The notes: generated by a model from the letters alone, not told the origin. A DNA stretch of 64,000 bases from Mesostigma viride (GCA_009746045.1 RPFO01000264.1:682001-746000); one strand, 5' to 3'. Counted from the stretch's first letter, positions 1 through 11,927 are shown. Made by a program: numbers and translations.

Positions 1-275
1 TGAGTTGAGTGGGATGGACTCTGGTGGGAGTTTGGTTGGAATAAGCTGAGATGACATCCAGATTTTGGTGACCAGTTTCTGAGGATGGTTGAGGGGATCT
101 GAGCTTGGATGGCACATGGAGAGTGACTTCTGTGTTGTACCCTCGACATATGGAGTGGTTCACCTAGGGCTTGATTCCTGGTATGATTAAGACACGTGGG
201 TCATGTTCTGCATGCACGTCTTCGTGTACCAGACCAATAGTATATACCTGGAGGTTTCTACCTTGATGCTGCTGA

Positions 276-1088
276 GTGGCCTATGTGGATCATAGGAACT
301 GCACGGGCCCCTGTGACCACTATGAGACTTTGGCCAAGGCGTTGGCTGCACTCAACAGAGAGGAGGGGGAGGTGAGCTCTGAAGGCTATGTGGAGGAGGT
401 CCTATCTCAGCTGCACACAAGCCTGTATGAGAGTGGCTCCCCTTTTGTGGCTAATCTGCTGCATAGGATGTATGCATTGTCACCAGGACCTGAGATTGAC
501 ATGAGGCCTGCTGAGGGGCCGGTCATGCTGGCAGCCTTACCTGAGGCCTTGAAGGAGGCATTTACTCAGTTGCAGCCAGTGAGTATGGGAGAGGCTTCCT
601 ACATGGAGCTGTTGGAGTTTTCAGTTCAGAAGGGTGACTTTGATTTGGTTCCTTCTTCCTCCAGCTCTGCCAGAAGGTGTTTTCCTTTGGAGACTTCTAA
701 CCTCTTTTGCAATCCAGGGTTGCCCAAGTACACTGTGGAACTTAAGGTCCGTCAGACGCCACTAAGGGTGCTGGTGCCTCTGATAGGTGCTAAGTGGTCG
801 GTGGTCAAGACCTTTCTGCAGTTCTGGTGGGCGTACAGATCATGGGTGAGCAAGCACAAGACGTCCTCTACTTGGGTGATGGACCCTGAGAGTCAGTCTG
901 TGGTGCTCCTCTCCTATCCAGGGGCATGCCTTCGCTATGCTGCCCAGATGGTGGCAGGAGCTGCTGAGACTTGCGTGGTGTTGCAGGTCAGCAGGAACTG
1001 GCCAGAGTTGGCCCACATGGTGGAGCAGTCTCCCATGTGTGGACTCAAGGGCAAGGATGGCCTGAATGGGGATTGGTATAGCCTGTGA
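276..1088 (+). CDS. Unidentified ORF upstream of LTR E (possible 3'-terminal ORF of element E)
   Basis: An open frame of about 270 codons that starts at a GTG directly after an in-frame stop, so the true start is uncertain or upstream sequence is lost. I do not recognise the product. It contains a Ser tract (SSSSS near residue 127), a Trp-rich patch (FWWAYRSW) and a late segment, PESQSVVLLSYPG, followed by a hydrophobic stretch. It ends 360 bases before LTR E with a purine-rich tract between, so position suggests a 3'-terminal pol segment or an accessory ORF of that retroelement. No RT, RNase H or integrase motif is visible. It could also be a captured host fragment. Confidence 0.35.
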   Translation: MAYVDHRNCTGPCDHYETLAKALAALNREEGEVSSEGYVEEVLSQLHTSLYESGSPFVANLLHRMYALSPGPEIDMRPAEGPVMLAALPEALKEAFTQLQPVSMGEASYMELLEFSVQKGDFDLVPSSSSSARRCFPLETSNLFCNPGLPKYTVELKVRQTPLRVLVPLIGAKWSVVKTFLQFWWAYRSWVSKHKTSSTWVMDPESQSVVLLSYPGACLRYAAQMVAGAAETCVVLQVSRNWPELAHMVEQSPMCGLKGKDGLNGDWYSL

Positions 1089-1447
1089 GGAACAGGGCTG
1101 AGAAGGAAAGGAGGCTTTGGATTGTGGTGTGAGGGGGGGATTCCAGGATGGATGATGGGGGGGCTCCAGTCCAGTTCTGATGTTCCAGTCCAGAGTTCCA
1201 GGTTCCAGGATGCTGAATGGAAGACCTTGTATTATGAGATGTGTTTATCTGGATTTATAGTAGATAAGGTAGTGACTTGTCTGCTGTAGAAACCTGTGAC
1301 TAGATGTTTATGAGATAGGAGGCCCTGTTTCCAGGGATGTAAAAACCCATCTGCTTTTCCCAAGAGATGGTGGATTTCTGTTCAATGTTCCTCTGCCTTC
1401 AAGAGTTGGCTATTGGACCTGGGAGGTCCAGTTTTGAGGGGGAGATA
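1089..1447 (+). other. Non-coding tail of element E with polypurine tract
   Basis: No gene is seen. The segment has CCAG-rich short repeats (GTTCCAGTCCAG-type) and ends in a G-rich purine run, GAGGGGGAGA, immediately before the LTR start TGTAAC. This is the expected position and make-up of a polypurine tract priming plus-strand DNA. Confidence 0.5.
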
Positions 1448-2226
1448 TGTAACAAGCAAAAATGACTTTGTTGTTACATCCTTTGTTTTGTGAATGTTTG
1501 GCTTTTATTTGAGGACTTTTGGATCAGTATTGAGAAAGTTATGAGGTTTCTAAGACGACGGTACTTGGAGCTGATACTTTGTCAAGCAACTGATAGGAAC
1601 CCTCATTGGTCGTGGCCTGATCCACGTAGGGTTGTAGTTTGTTGGCTGATACTACTGATAGGAGCCCTCATTGGTCGTGGCCTGATCCACGTGGGGTTGT
1701 AGTTTGTTAGTTGGTACTATTGAGTCTTAAATGCTCCTTTGGGACTTCAGTGCTTACGACAGATTTAGGATCTCATGGAAAGATTCTGCCAGGCTGTGTG
1801 TGGTGTTGTTCTGTTCTGTGTGACTAGGATGGATACGAAGATCTTGTATAGAATCCCATGGTTCTGATTGGTTCTCTTCAGGCTAAGGTTGGAGCAAGTT
1901 CGACAAGCACGTCGATATCAAGGACGTGGGGTCGCCATTGTTGCTACGTTGGTTTTGATTCACCATGGTATAATAAAGCTTGGCTTTGTTGTCCAATCCA
2001 TAAGAGCCCCTTGGCTATAGACGTCCTTCAGTTCCACAGAGGTCGTCTACACACGAGCTTGTCTTTGTGTCTACAAGGGGTGTGATTCCCTAAATCACGT
2101 GCTGTGGAATTTCCATCTCAACGTTGCTCGGATACTTGAAGTTCTGCGACTCAGGAAAGCAACCCAGGTAAAAGATCTTTCATATTGGACTGTGGATGAT
2201 GCTGATGATCATTTTTAGTCGTTACA
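1448..2226 (+). mobile_element. LTR of element E (779 bp, TGTAAC...GTTACA)
   Basis: The ends form a perfect 6-bp inverted repeat (TGTAAC / GTTACA) with canonical TG...CA. A polypurine tract abuts the left end, so this is most likely the 3' LTR of a plus-strand element whose body lies left of the window. No second copy is present for confirmation. The superfamily is unknown; TGTAAC ends after a G-run are common in Ty3/gypsy elements. Confidence 0.6.
1590..1719 (+). repeat. 65-bp tandem duplication inside LTR E
   Basis: Two near-identical 65-bp units, each starting CTGATAGG and including CTCATTGGTCGTGGCCTGAT. Repeated units in an LTR are often enhancer-like U3 elements; that role is inference. 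Confidence 0.7.
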
Positions 2227-2313
2227 CGTACGGTAGAGCTACGCTACAGGCGGCAGATCGGCCCCCTTTTAGCCCGCCGCAACATAACTATAAAATGAGC
2301 AGATAGCTCAGAA
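2227..2313. other. Short unassigned spacer between LTR E and element D
   Basis: 87 bases that match neither the LTR nor the D pol frame. CGTAC right after the LTR would be the candidate E target duplication, but the other side is off the window. Confidence 0.3.
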
Positions 2314-3396
2314 ATTATGGTCTGTCCTGGATGGATGAGGGTGAGCAGGAGTCTGCTGAGATGTCTGTCACAAGGCCAGAGGTGGCCAGGGCTGCACCAC
2401 AGTCCAGGGGGCTGCATATGGCGGACATCATTCGAGCTCTGCAGAACAGCGAGCGTGATCCCAAGGTATCTAAGCTCACGGGATGGGGGTCATGTGGGGC
2501 ACCAGCACTAGAGGTGGATACCAACTCACAGGTGTCCATTCTAAGGGTAGAGGATGCTGCAGGACTGCAGTGGTCATCCCCTAGCTGCCTAGCTGTGTCT
2601 GATTTCTCTGGGAATGTGTCCATGAAGATCTTGGGAGAAGTGAGTGTGCCTATCCTGGGGGTGCCCACCACGTTCAGTGTGGTAGAAGGGTATCAGGGGC
2701 CTGCCATTCTAGGTCAGAACTTCTTGTGCTTGCCAGGGGTGAGGATATCCTCTGAGGAACTAGCATTAGAGGGGAAGGGCCGCCTTCCCTTGCAGAGATA
2801 TCGCTACTCCCAGGGTCTTAGTGTGGCTGTAAGGTCTGTGAGGGGTCAAGAGGCAGAGGGTCCTGATACAAAGGAGCCCATTGCTGGGGACCTGCTGATC
2901 CTCCCTACTACGTTTGACCGACGTGAGTTGGGTGTGCAGAGGTACCAGATCCCAGGAACGAGTCCTGTACTACCTTGGCGCAAGCTAGTGGAGATGATGC
3001 AAAGCCCCAAGATGGCTAAGGCATGGACTCTTGGCTTTGTTGCTTCTGGGCATGAGTGGATAGTTGCCAACTGTGCAGAGCCTGTGGATGTCCTCCCTGA
3101 CTGAGGATCACCAGCTGCTCAGATTGATGTTTGTCCTCAAGCTCAAGGAGGTGGATGGCGTGCAGGTGCCACATGTAAGACCAGTTGTGACTGAGTACCA
3201 TGGCACTGGACAGTTAGCAGATGAGGAGCTTTACACACCAGGGATGCTGCATGATACATGGAGGATTTTGTTGTGCATTTACTTATCTTTTCTGAACAAG
3301 GGGATACCCTATAGCTCTGTGTTGGTAGATTTCAAGAGGGCTTTTCTCAAGGGTGATCAACAGGAAGCACAGGATACTAGCTTGGCGCACAATACC
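2314..3396 (+). pseudogene. Element D pol, left part: protease-like domain and RT N-terminus
   Basis: Copia-like pol fragment related to the A pol at 38726-41167. The open frame from about 2331 carries a protease-like domain: VDTNSQVSI near 2514, VSDFSG near 2600, and LGQNFL near 2710. The RT N-terminus follows in another frame from about 3100 (LKLKEVDGV, RPVVTEYHGTG, ELYTPGMLHDTWR) and reaches VDFKRAFLKG, the first catalytic Asp region. It is cut at 3396 by A1 and resumes in the same frame at 11221. Gag and integrase are missing here, either off the window beyond E or lost. Confidence 0.75.
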
Positions 3397-4013
3397 AGTT
3401 GTGAGGGTGAGAATGCCACGAATTCCGCCATGGTTCTTGCAGGAAGTTGCCTTTATTAATAACAAGGAAACACAGACGTAAGTCACGTCACTTCCAAGAC
3501 TGCACGCAGCACAGGCGACGGGGTCGCAGTGCCAAGAGAACGTGCACGCAAGAACTAGCGTCCCGGTGTGACCAAGTCACTCATATAGCTTGCTAGGGAC
3601 GCGTCCAAGTATTCAGCTGCACTGTCACAGCTGAACTGTCAATCAATTGATTACACAGACTCTGGCACGCCTTTGGCGCGCAGATCTATCAATTGTCCAT
3701 ACGGCTAGTCCTGTGGACCTATCCGTACACTACTCAGCATCAATTGTCTCATAGGTCCTGGCGCGCTACAGCACGCCTACCTATCAATTGACCATCAAGT
3801 CCTGTACAAGTCCTGTCAACGTCCTGCGGACTATCAAAGTGACACTTGTACATCCTGTGTCCGTACGCGCCCACAGTGGCGCGCCGGGTACTGTCGGCAC
3901 AGCCTAGGAAACGTCATAACTTTTACGTTCCTTAACCAAATGAGGCGTTCAAGGTGCCGTTGGAAAGAGCGTAACAATCTCTATCCATCTAACGTAAATC
4001 CTTTACGTTAACT
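3397..4013 (-). repeat. A1 3' LTR (617 bp)
   Basis: Direct repeat of 10596-11211 with only a few differences. In sense it starts AGTTAACGTAAAGG and ends CCTCACAACT, and carries TTATTAATAAAGG, a likely polyadenylation signal near its 3' end. It also holds four CAATTGAT motifs. Confidence 0.9.
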
Positions 4014-4963
4014 CCAATCCCTTCTTTTCTTTAGGGATCACATCCCCTGCCAGGGACCCTTGAAGTAGCTTGAAATGTCCTTCACTCCAGCTTGAAGCTT
4101 GAACAGATGTCTTTAATGGCCATTGCCATTCCCCCAGCCCTTTCTTTTAAGGAACTGGAAAAGAAACAGATCTGCCACAGGGAAAACCATTCCATGAGAA
4201 ATGGATAAAAACCTATGGAAGTGGCATTACAGAGTACCACCAGATATTAGAAGCACACAAAATTAAATACATACAGGTTAATTCTATGAGGTCTTCTCCA
4301 GGAATTAATCCCATCACCTCGGTAGAGCCTCCAGTACAATGACCTTCTGGCGGTGAGTTACATTAATCCCAGATACTAATCCCATAAAACCCAGTACATA
4401 TTCAATATAAGTACAATAAATCCATGACAATTAAAATACCACTTGACAAAGTAAGGCGTATTACAATAGTTTGCCTGTCATTCTCTCAACAGGGGTCTAT
4501 TGGCGCCCGTCTTACGGCGCCCGTCTACTTGCCAGATGGTAAACTGCCACAGCAAACAAATGACAAAATGAAACACATAGGCAACAATTAAATCCTGCCC
4601 TGGGGAACTAGGGAAGTCTGAACAGGCAAACACCTGAACAGGCCAGCTTGTAGAAACATAATACCAGGGAATCGAACCCCGCCCTATAAACCCCAGAATA
4701 AAGGTTCCCAGACCATTGTGAGAAGTATGTACAAATATACATTTCTTTTAAAATAGAATACATGGTCTGTAATGGACCTGTCAACCTTGTGTAGTCAACA
4801 GCATGAACCCCAGCCAAAACCTGGCTGTATCCTGATTAAAATCAGAGTGAGTGTACCATGGTCCATGAGCCTTAGTACAGACTAAAATACAGGTATTATG
4901 CCAGTCACAATGCTGACACTACCACACAATCTGCTCTCCAATGCCCTATAACCAGGCACCAGC
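4014..4963 (-). other. A1 3' untranslated region
   Basis: About 950 bases between the RNase H stop and the 3' LTR with no convincing ORF. In sense it ends in the purine-rich AAGAAAAGAAGGGATTGG, the polypurine tract, directly before AGTTAACG. It matches the corresponding stretch of A2 almost base for base. Confidence 0.8.
4665..4681 (-). promoter_or_regulatory. T-arm-like hairpin in A1 3' UTR
   Basis: In sense CGGGG / TTCGATT / CCCTG: a 5-bp stem (one G-T pair) with a 7-nt loop of the tRNA TTCGANT type. Conserved in A2 and, in altered form, in D and G. Confidence 0.6.
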
Positions 4964-6225
4964 TTAGACAGCTTGCTGAGATGGGTCCATCAGAGACTGA
5001 AGAACCTTGTATTGCACTGCTGCCTTCTGCACTAGCTTGGTCAAAGCATCAGCAGGATTGTCAACCCCAGGGATATGCTCAATATTGGCCAAGGAGGACA
5101 ACTCCTTAAGAAGGAGATAATCCAAGTCCCTACTTCTGGCCATCTGCCTGTGCACAAACTGCACCATCCCCATGGAGTCTGTTTTTAGAAGAGTGGTAAC
5201 CTGAAGTGGCCAAGGAGTGTTAGAAGTCATCTGATGAAGCAACTCCTTCAGATAAAGGCTTGTGTGAATGCCTTCACAAATAGCCCTGCATTCTGCCACA
5301 TCACTGCTGACAGCCACCCGTTTGTGCAGGCGACTAAACCAGCTCACCAAACTCCCCAGGCCTTCCTGTCTGAGCACAAAGAGCCCTGCAGCCCTGCCCC
5401 TGACCTTGGAGACCTGCCTGCTGTCCATTGAGCTATCCACATACAGCTCCATGCAAATGGGTTGTGATAAATCCACTGCAGACAACAGAATGCCAGATGA
5501 AGCCCTGACCTGATCAGCCACCTTGGCAGACCCTAGCTCCACCAGCATGTCATCAGGCAACCTGGCTATGACCATAAGGTCTGGCCTGGAAATGCCTGCC
5601 ACCCAAGCAACCATGCCCCTCACCATGGGACACAGTGCCTGTGTGATGGTTGGAGGAAGCTTGCTAATGAGGGTCTCTTGATAATCATTGCCCCCCACCA
5701 GCAGCATACGCCACTCCCCCCCTTCTTCACCAGTGTGGCCTCCATGCCCACAAACAGCAGAGGCTCATTCTCCACCTGCCATTGCTCCCTACCCAGAGGA
5801 AACTTGGACTTAATGATGGAGATCAGCTCCTTAAGCCACGACGTGGGAGCTATCAGATGTAGGTCATCCCCGTGCAGCGAAGCATACACTGGCAGGCCTT
5901 CCCATTGCCCCAGAAACAGACAGGGGTCTACAGGAGAGACCTTCAAGTTGCAATGCTCCTTCAGGAAACGGTTGAGAGTCTCCCTCCAGATTATTGGACT
6001 TGACCTCAGGCCCTCCAGGCCCTTGAGGATTTTAAGGAACTCCGTGTGGATGTCCCTTTTCCATACAGCAGGCACCCTAACATAGAAAGGCGTCTTGCCC
6101 TCCCACTTTTCCTGTGCCACATCTGCATCCCCTCCAGAAATGCCCTCTTGAAGTCTACCACCACTGAGCCATAGTCCAAGCCCTTGTTGAGAAGGCCTAG
6201 AAATACACACAGCAGCAGCCTCCAA
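4964..6225 (-). pseudogene. A1 RT C-terminal half and RNase H
   Basis: Two overlapping frames. The first (about 6225-5620) has the RT core with VSPVDPCLF and LHGDDLHL, the GDD catalytic motif. The second (5707-4964) has the RT thumb and RNase H: YVDSSMDSR, AVSSDVAECRAI, TDSMGMVQFVH and NPADALTK. They are joined by a -1 step at a run of seven G, the same place as in A2. The enzyme would copy the element RNA and degrade it from the hybrid. The shared break suggests a defective master copy, programmed slippage or a systematic homopolymer miscall. Confidence 0.8.
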
Positions 6226-8470
6226 GTATCATGCAGCATGCCAGGGGTATACAACTCCTCAGCAGTGCACTCACCAGTACCCTTGAACTCATTCAGCACT
6301 GGCCTGACATGTGGTACCTTGACCCCGTCCACCTCCTTCATCTTGATGACAAACTTGAGCTTGAGTAGACGTCGTGCAGGAGGCAGGTCATTGACAGGTT
6401 CCACGCATTTCTTGGAGATCCAGTCCTCCCCAGATTTAATCAGACCCAGTGTGACCTGGGGACACATAATGGGAGAGGACATGAGCTTCACCAGGCCTTG
6501 GTAGTTGATAGGGCTGTGTCCAGCAAGTGAGTGAGGACCAATGCCCAAACTGCTTGGATGACTAGCAGCTGGCAGTATGAGGTCATCAACCAAGGGCTCC
6601 TGCCCCTGGCACACTTGCACACGCTTAACCGACCTGGTTACTGCACGTGATAGGTGAGTGGTCCTGAAATTAATCAGTGGGACCTGACCAGCCCCTTCCT
6701 TAGTCAGGAGAGAGGACGTGATCACTACCCCATCCTGGCATAGGAAATTCTGCCCCAGAAGAGCAGGTCCTTGATAGCCCTCCAAGACACAAAAAGCAGT
6801 GTCCTGTCCAAGGATAGGAATGAATACCTCACCCAGTACCTTCACGTGTACCCCGCCACTGAAGTCAGACACAAACTGATAGCTGGGTTCAGACATGCTG
6901 TACCCTGCTGCAGCCCTGGTCCCAATGATGGAAACCTGAGAATTAGTGTCTACCTCTAAGGCAGTGTCCAGCCCCAGATTGCCATGCCACCTGAGCTTGG
7001 CTACCTTGGGCTGCTTCTTGGCCCTTTGTAGAGCCCCAATCAATCCAGCCAAACTTGTCCCCCTGGGCTTGGTTAGTGCCTTGGGCTTGACAGTTGACTC
7101 CCCAGCTGTTGACCTTGCAGCCTGTTCAACAAGTACCTCTGCAACCTGGCCAGGGCTGACAGATTCCCCTGCAACAGATGTGGTCGTTGCGTCAGTGATG
7201 TCACCTGGGACCTGAAAATCCTGCAGATCCTGTGAGCCTTGTGCCTGACTGCCCTCATTCATCAGGTTAGGCTTGACATATGACCAACTCAGCCGGTGCA
7301 CATGCTTTGGTTCGTCCTCCATGCTGACCAAGCATGCGTGGCTAGCTTCATCAACCTGGGTAACCACCCCAGGACTCCAGCTACCACGTTTGCCATAAAG
7401 GCTAGGTTCCTTCCAAGCTAGGACCTTCTGACCCACTTGTGGCTCCAGCATCTTCCAACCCCGGTCCTTCTCCCTCAGCTTGGCAAAGGTGACATGTGCA
7501 GCATGTTTCCAGCCCTCCAGCACATGTGGTGGGCACAGGCCATGATATAGACCCATTGGGCTGACAGCAACTCCATCATAGTAGAAGTTAACCCTGCTGT
7601 TCAGCTGCTGCTCCACGTTCCTCAGCCATGCACTCCTGACAAGTGCAGGTGCAGACAAGGGTACCCAGTCTTCAGAGATGATCAATTTCTTGACCTCCTG
7701 GATTGCCCTCTCGATAGCACCCTGCTGCCCATGAGCCTCCCTAGGTGTAACCAGCAACTCAGGAAGGGTAGGATCACCCTTGAGATGCTGAAACTGCATG
7801 TCCACCTGGATCCTTGTGGTAGGAAACTTGGCTCTTACATTCTGCAGGGCAGCCAGCAAGTACCTGTTCTTCATAGAAGGTAAATGCTCCAGCACCTTGT
7901 ATTTCGTGTACCTGTCCACGCACACCAACAGTTGCATGCCCCTGATGTGTTGGATATCACACTGCAGATCACCAATGCTCTGAGGTAGAGCTTTGGCATG
8001 TGATTTCCTGGGCTTGTTGGAGGACAACTGGCACTTACACCGTGAGGCAGCTTGCTGACACGCCTTAAGAAGGGGTGCCCTGCCCATACGGAAGGCAAAG
8101 TTGTTTGACAGAGAAGTGGCATGCCCAAACATGTTGTGGATTCGGGCACCCAACTCCTGGTACACAGAGGAAGCAGTCCCTGGCACAGTCAGGACTGTGC
8201 TGTCAGGTTGTCCAGCATCACCATGCTGACTTCCATCCTGTTCTGACTCAGAGCCTGAGTCACCCTGCTCATGCCCAACACCTGGACCGCCAGCAGGGAC
8301 CACATGCATACCACCAGAGGCCTTCACACCCCTCTGTGGTTGTACATTGGTTTCTCTCAAAATGAGAGGTCCACCCTCGTGCCCAGCACGAGGATGCATG
8401 GGTCAGACATTCTTACAGCTGCATCAGCTGTCAAGGACGTCTTCATAGGAACCTGTACCTCTCCAGGTGA
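6006..8470 (-). pseudogene. A1 pol: integrase, protease-like domain, RT N-terminus
   Basis: One long frame of about 800 codons. Order: HNMFGH...CQQ...CKC pre-integrase zinc site; integrase core with CDIQHIRG, VDMQFQ and QQGAIERA; an integrase C-terminal region rich in Trp and Lys; then a retropepsin-like domain (VDTNSQVSII ... LLGQNFL); then the RT fingers up to DFKRAFLEG. After that the frame runs out of the RT homology by a -1 step at GGAGGGGATG. The protease-after-integrase order is unlike Ty1/copia (PR-IN-RT) and Ty3/gypsy (PR-RT-IN). The protein is nearly identical to that of A2. Confidence 0.85.
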
Positions 8471-8587
8471 CCTGGGGCCACACTGAACCTGGAGATCACC
8501 CTCTTGTTGCCCAGATATAAAATCTGCATTGGAGCACCTGGCCTCCCCCTTGGGTGAATTAAGGTGTGTAGGGGTTGCCTCAGACAG

Positions 8588-9691
8588 TCACTGCTCCTTG
8601 TTGTCTTCTTGCTGACTGCCCTTTGAAGGCTGGCCTGCCTGGGACTTGTTGTTGTTCTTCTTGTTGTTGTTGTTGTTATTCTTGTTGCTGCCCTGGCCCT
8701 GGGACTTCTTGAAGCTGGGACACTCCTTCTTGATGTGCCCCCACCCCTTGCACAGGTAGCATTGTATCTTGGACTTGCCCTGGCCACTGCCCCCGTTGTC
8801 AGACGCGTTGCCCTGCTTGGGCTGACCACCCACCCGCCTGAACACCGACTTGGAGTGTGACCTCCTGTCAGAATCAGGTGAATGATCTCCCTTGCGCTTG
8901 TTATGGTTGCCCCTACGCCCTCCTTGGCTTCGGTCAGCCTCAGACGTCTTGGAGCCACCCTGGGTACGCCCGCCTGCCTGGGTAGCCTTCACTGCTGGCA
9001 CTCCACCCTCAAACAGCTCCTCTGCCTCGAGTGCTTGTTTGATTATGACCTTGTAGGCCTTGAGGGTTGAGTGTGGGGCACACATGACTTTTAAGGAGCC
9101 ACGTGTCGCCTTATCCAGCCCAGAAACCTTGAGCCAGTTGGTTAGGGCTATGTTATCAGCGACATTAAAGCCGTGAGCCCTGCCCTCCTCAACCATCTTA
9201 CAATAGTTGAGAAAGTTCTGGATCAGGTCCCCCTTGACCTCCCACCCTGGTATTTATCCTGCCAATGGATCCCCACTTTCTTCCTCTGATCCTCCAGCAG
9301 CTCCTTCAGCTCAGCCACGTACAGTGCCCAGGCCTTGTTGGCCTTTTACACTCCCTGGTTAGGTCCTTAATCTGGTCAGTACACTTGCCAAAAGTGCTAC
9401 CCTATCCAGATTTGATAGTTTGTACCACCGTACAAGCTAGGGAACCCTTCTCCCTCCACAAACTCTTCAGCCTGCTTAGGCTTGGAGTCTGAGGTTACAG
9501 GCTGCAGTGATTGACAATTAAAAACCCTGTGTGGTAAGATCAAAGCCATGAACAGCTTGTGCATTATTATTATTGTGAGGAAGGTTGGTAATCTCTCCGG
9601 TAAGCCCCACGTCATCTACGTGAGCGGTTCCACTACCAGCACCCCCATTATTCCCACTGGCTGGACCCTTGCTACGGCGTCCCTCAGCCAT
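8588..9691 (-). pseudogene. A1 gag (second ORF), frameshifted
   Basis: Starts at ATGGCTGAGGGACG in sense and ends at TGA. It carries a capsid-like region (TDQIKDLTREC, VEEGRAHGFNV), a basic linker and a CCHC zinc knuckle, CYLCKGWGHIKKEC (C-x2-C-x4-H-x4-C), then an Asn/Lys-rich tail. At least one small indel near 9240-9400 breaks it compared with A2. Gag would package the element RNA into virus-like particles. Confidence 0.8.
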
Positions 9692-9861
9692 CCTGCACTA
9701 CCAGCTATTCAAAGAACACCTTAGCAAAGCAGCAGAAAATATGTACAAAATTTTTGTGTCGCCACTGCCGCCTGCGCCGGTGTCGCTGCCGCCCCCGCGA
9801 ATTGCCGCTGAAAATTCGACAAAAAAAATGTCGACGAGTACTGCAAAGAAAATTAGGCCGA

Positions 9862-10571
9862 CTAGTAGTCAAGGCCCCTGAAGTCGCAGTACGTGTATAC
9901 GAACTCACGATCCTCCATATCCAGCTCCGGACCTGCACCGGTATGAATTAAAACCGGCGTGCTCCCCGCCGCGTAAGTTGCGACGCGCCGACGCGCGACG
10001 AGGCGCAGAGGATGTGTAAAGATCGTCAATAATTCCCACCCCGCGGGAATCCACTCTCGCACAGAGGCGAGAAATGCCACCAGGTTAATTAAAACCTGGC
10101 GCTCGCGACTGCGTACGCCGCGAGTGAGCAGCGATAACAGCGCGAGATCCTGAAACAAATTTGTCGACACCGCCGGCGCGCCCCCGTGCGTAGCGATGCC
10201 CAGTTTTGCAGGTTTCTCTGGTAACCGGTGAGTGAAGAGAGGACGTTGTCCAACTCCTCAATGGCAGTCGTGACTTCGGTCACCGACCGCAAACCTCCCC
10301 GCACCTGGACCGTAAATGTCGATAAAATGTTTCGAATCTGGTCCAACAGGTTGCGGATAGCCGGCACCAGTGCTGGCAAATCGGGGTCCTCGGGGTTATC
10401 CCCGAGCAATGCGTGAGCTGCACGCTGCTGACGATGAAGCTCGTCGAGCGAGACCGTGACTTCGTCGAGCAATTGCTGCCACGACGGCACAGTCGGTCTT
10501 GACGAAGAACCAGCCGGCGGAGCGGCTATTTCCTCATCGTCCGGAATCCGAAATTCTTCCGAATTTGGCAT
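9862..10571 (-). pseudogene. A1 ORF1, extra ORF between 5' LTR and gag, frameshifted
   Basis: Counterpart of the intact 236-codon ORF at 31042-31751. Here a small deletion in a GC-rich stretch near 10180 shifts the frame. The two copies otherwise agree closely, including the start MPNSEEFRIP and the end CDFRGLDY. The function is not recognised. Confidence 0.75.
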
Positions 10572-10595
10572 CTTTTTGACAGAGCGTGTAATACG

Positions 10596-11211
10596 AGTTG
10601 TGAGGGTAAGAATGCCACGAATTCCGCCATGGTTCTTGCAGGAAGTTGCCTTTATTAATAACAGGAAACACAGACGTAAGTCACGTCACTTCCAAGACTG
10701 CACGCAGCACAGACGACAGGGTCGCAGTGCCAAGAGAACGTGCACGCAAGAACTAGCGTCCCGGTGTGACCAAGTCACTCATATAGCTTGCTAGGGACGC
10801 GTCCAAGTATTCAGCTGCACTGTCACAGCTGAACTGTCAATCAATTGATTACACAGACTCTGGCACGCCTTTGGCGCGCAGATCTATCAATTGTCCATAC
10901 GGCTAGTCCTGTGGACCTATCCGTACACTACTCAGCATCAATTGTCTCATAGGTCCTGGCGCGCTACAGCACGCCTACCTATCAATTGACCATCAAGTCC
11001 TGTACAAGTCCTGTCAACGTCCTGCGGACTATCAAAGTGACACTTGTACATCCTGTGTCCGTACGCGCCCACAGTGGCGCGCCGGGTACTGTCGGCACAG
11101 CCTAGGAAACGTCATAACTTTTACGTCCCGTAACCAAATGAGGCGTTCAAGGTGCCGTTGGAAAGAGCGTAACAATCTCTATCCATCTAACGTAAATCCT
11201 TTACGTTAACT
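10596..11211 (-). repeat. A1 5' LTR (616 bp)
   Basis: Direct repeat of 3397-4013. In sense it is followed by CGTATTACACGCTCTG, which does not look like a standard initiator-Met tRNA complement. Confidence 0.9.
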
Positions 11212-11328
11212 ATACCCCCTTTCTTTGTTTAACAATACCCCCTTTCTTAATAAGGTGCCTGCAGTGTGGAGGGCAGAGCTACTAAAGGCGAGCTATCTGA
11301 GGATTCTCAAAGGCGTGGAAGGCCTTAG
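11212..11328 (+). pseudogene. Element D RT, middle fragment, with junction micro-duplication
   Basis: Begins with the ATACC target duplicate of A1. A 14-base stretch, ATACCCCCTTTCTT, occurs twice (11212 and 11235), separated by TGTTTAACA, so the original target gained 23 bases. From 11240 the RT frame resumes in phase with the fragment ending at 3396 (TPFLNKVPAVWR..., then LRILKGVEGL), and it is cut by C1 at 11328 after CTTAG. Confidence 0.75.
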
Positions 11329-11927
11329 TGTCAGGGTTTTAGTATAAACCCTGGATGTGCCCGTTTGCCAGCCTATGTTATGTTGTGGCCAATCTTCTGT
11401 ATTTTCTGGCCAAGGATATTATTAGGGCTGAGTAGGGCTTGCCGTGTTCTTTCCGGCGGTACTTTTCTTATGACGGACAGTTGAGTATGCACAAAGATAT
11501 TAGGTGCCGAAGTTAGGATTAATTCGGCTCTACCTTGTGGTTGCATGGTACGACTTGTAGGGCGTGAGTATCTCGTGCCATTTGGCGGTGGCTAACTCCT
11601 AGCGCCGCGCAATAGTGGGTTCGAATATTGGTGCCGAATATTCGCATCATTGCCTAGTGGATTTTGTGTGCCAGTTGTTCAAGTCGAGACACTTTATGTG
11701 TTAAGTTAACGTAGGGATAATGTGTGCAGCCGACATTGGACATTGTTTAAGAGGTCGGCGTGCACCTTTTCACGTTACCTGATGGTGGGCCAGTTGCCTT
11801 GTGGCTTGGCAATGGACACCGGTCACGGTCCTTAAATTCTATATATGCGTCTTTTATTGTATTAATGAAATGAGTTGTGCCGCAACATTTGAGCTCATTC
11901 GTTGACGCATTATTAGGATTTTTGACA
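11329..11927 (+). repeat. C1 5' LTR
   Basis: 599 bp, direct repeat of 13365-13963. I saw no differences by eye over most of its length. It contains CCTTAAATTCTATATATGCG, a TATA-like segment about 110 bases before its end. Confidence 0.9.

Larger units (their letters stand above)
3397..11211 (-). mobile_element. Copia-like element A1, full length, minus strand, inserted in D
   Basis: 7,815 bp bounded by LTRs of 617 and 616 bp. A 5-bp duplication ATACC flanks it (3392-3396 and 11212-11216), which fixes the LTR ends as AGTT...AACT. Sense order is LTR, ORF1, gag with CCHC knuckle, integrase, protease-like domain, RT, RNase H, 950-nt 3' UTR with a T-arm-like hairpin, LTR. It is a close relative of A2 (30388-43771) in the opposite orientation. 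Several frames are broken, so this copy is not autonomous as read. Confidence 0.9.

Noticed and set aside
1490-1702. 70-codon frame inside LTR E
   Set aside because: Created by the 65-bp tandem duplication in the LTR; not a credible gene.
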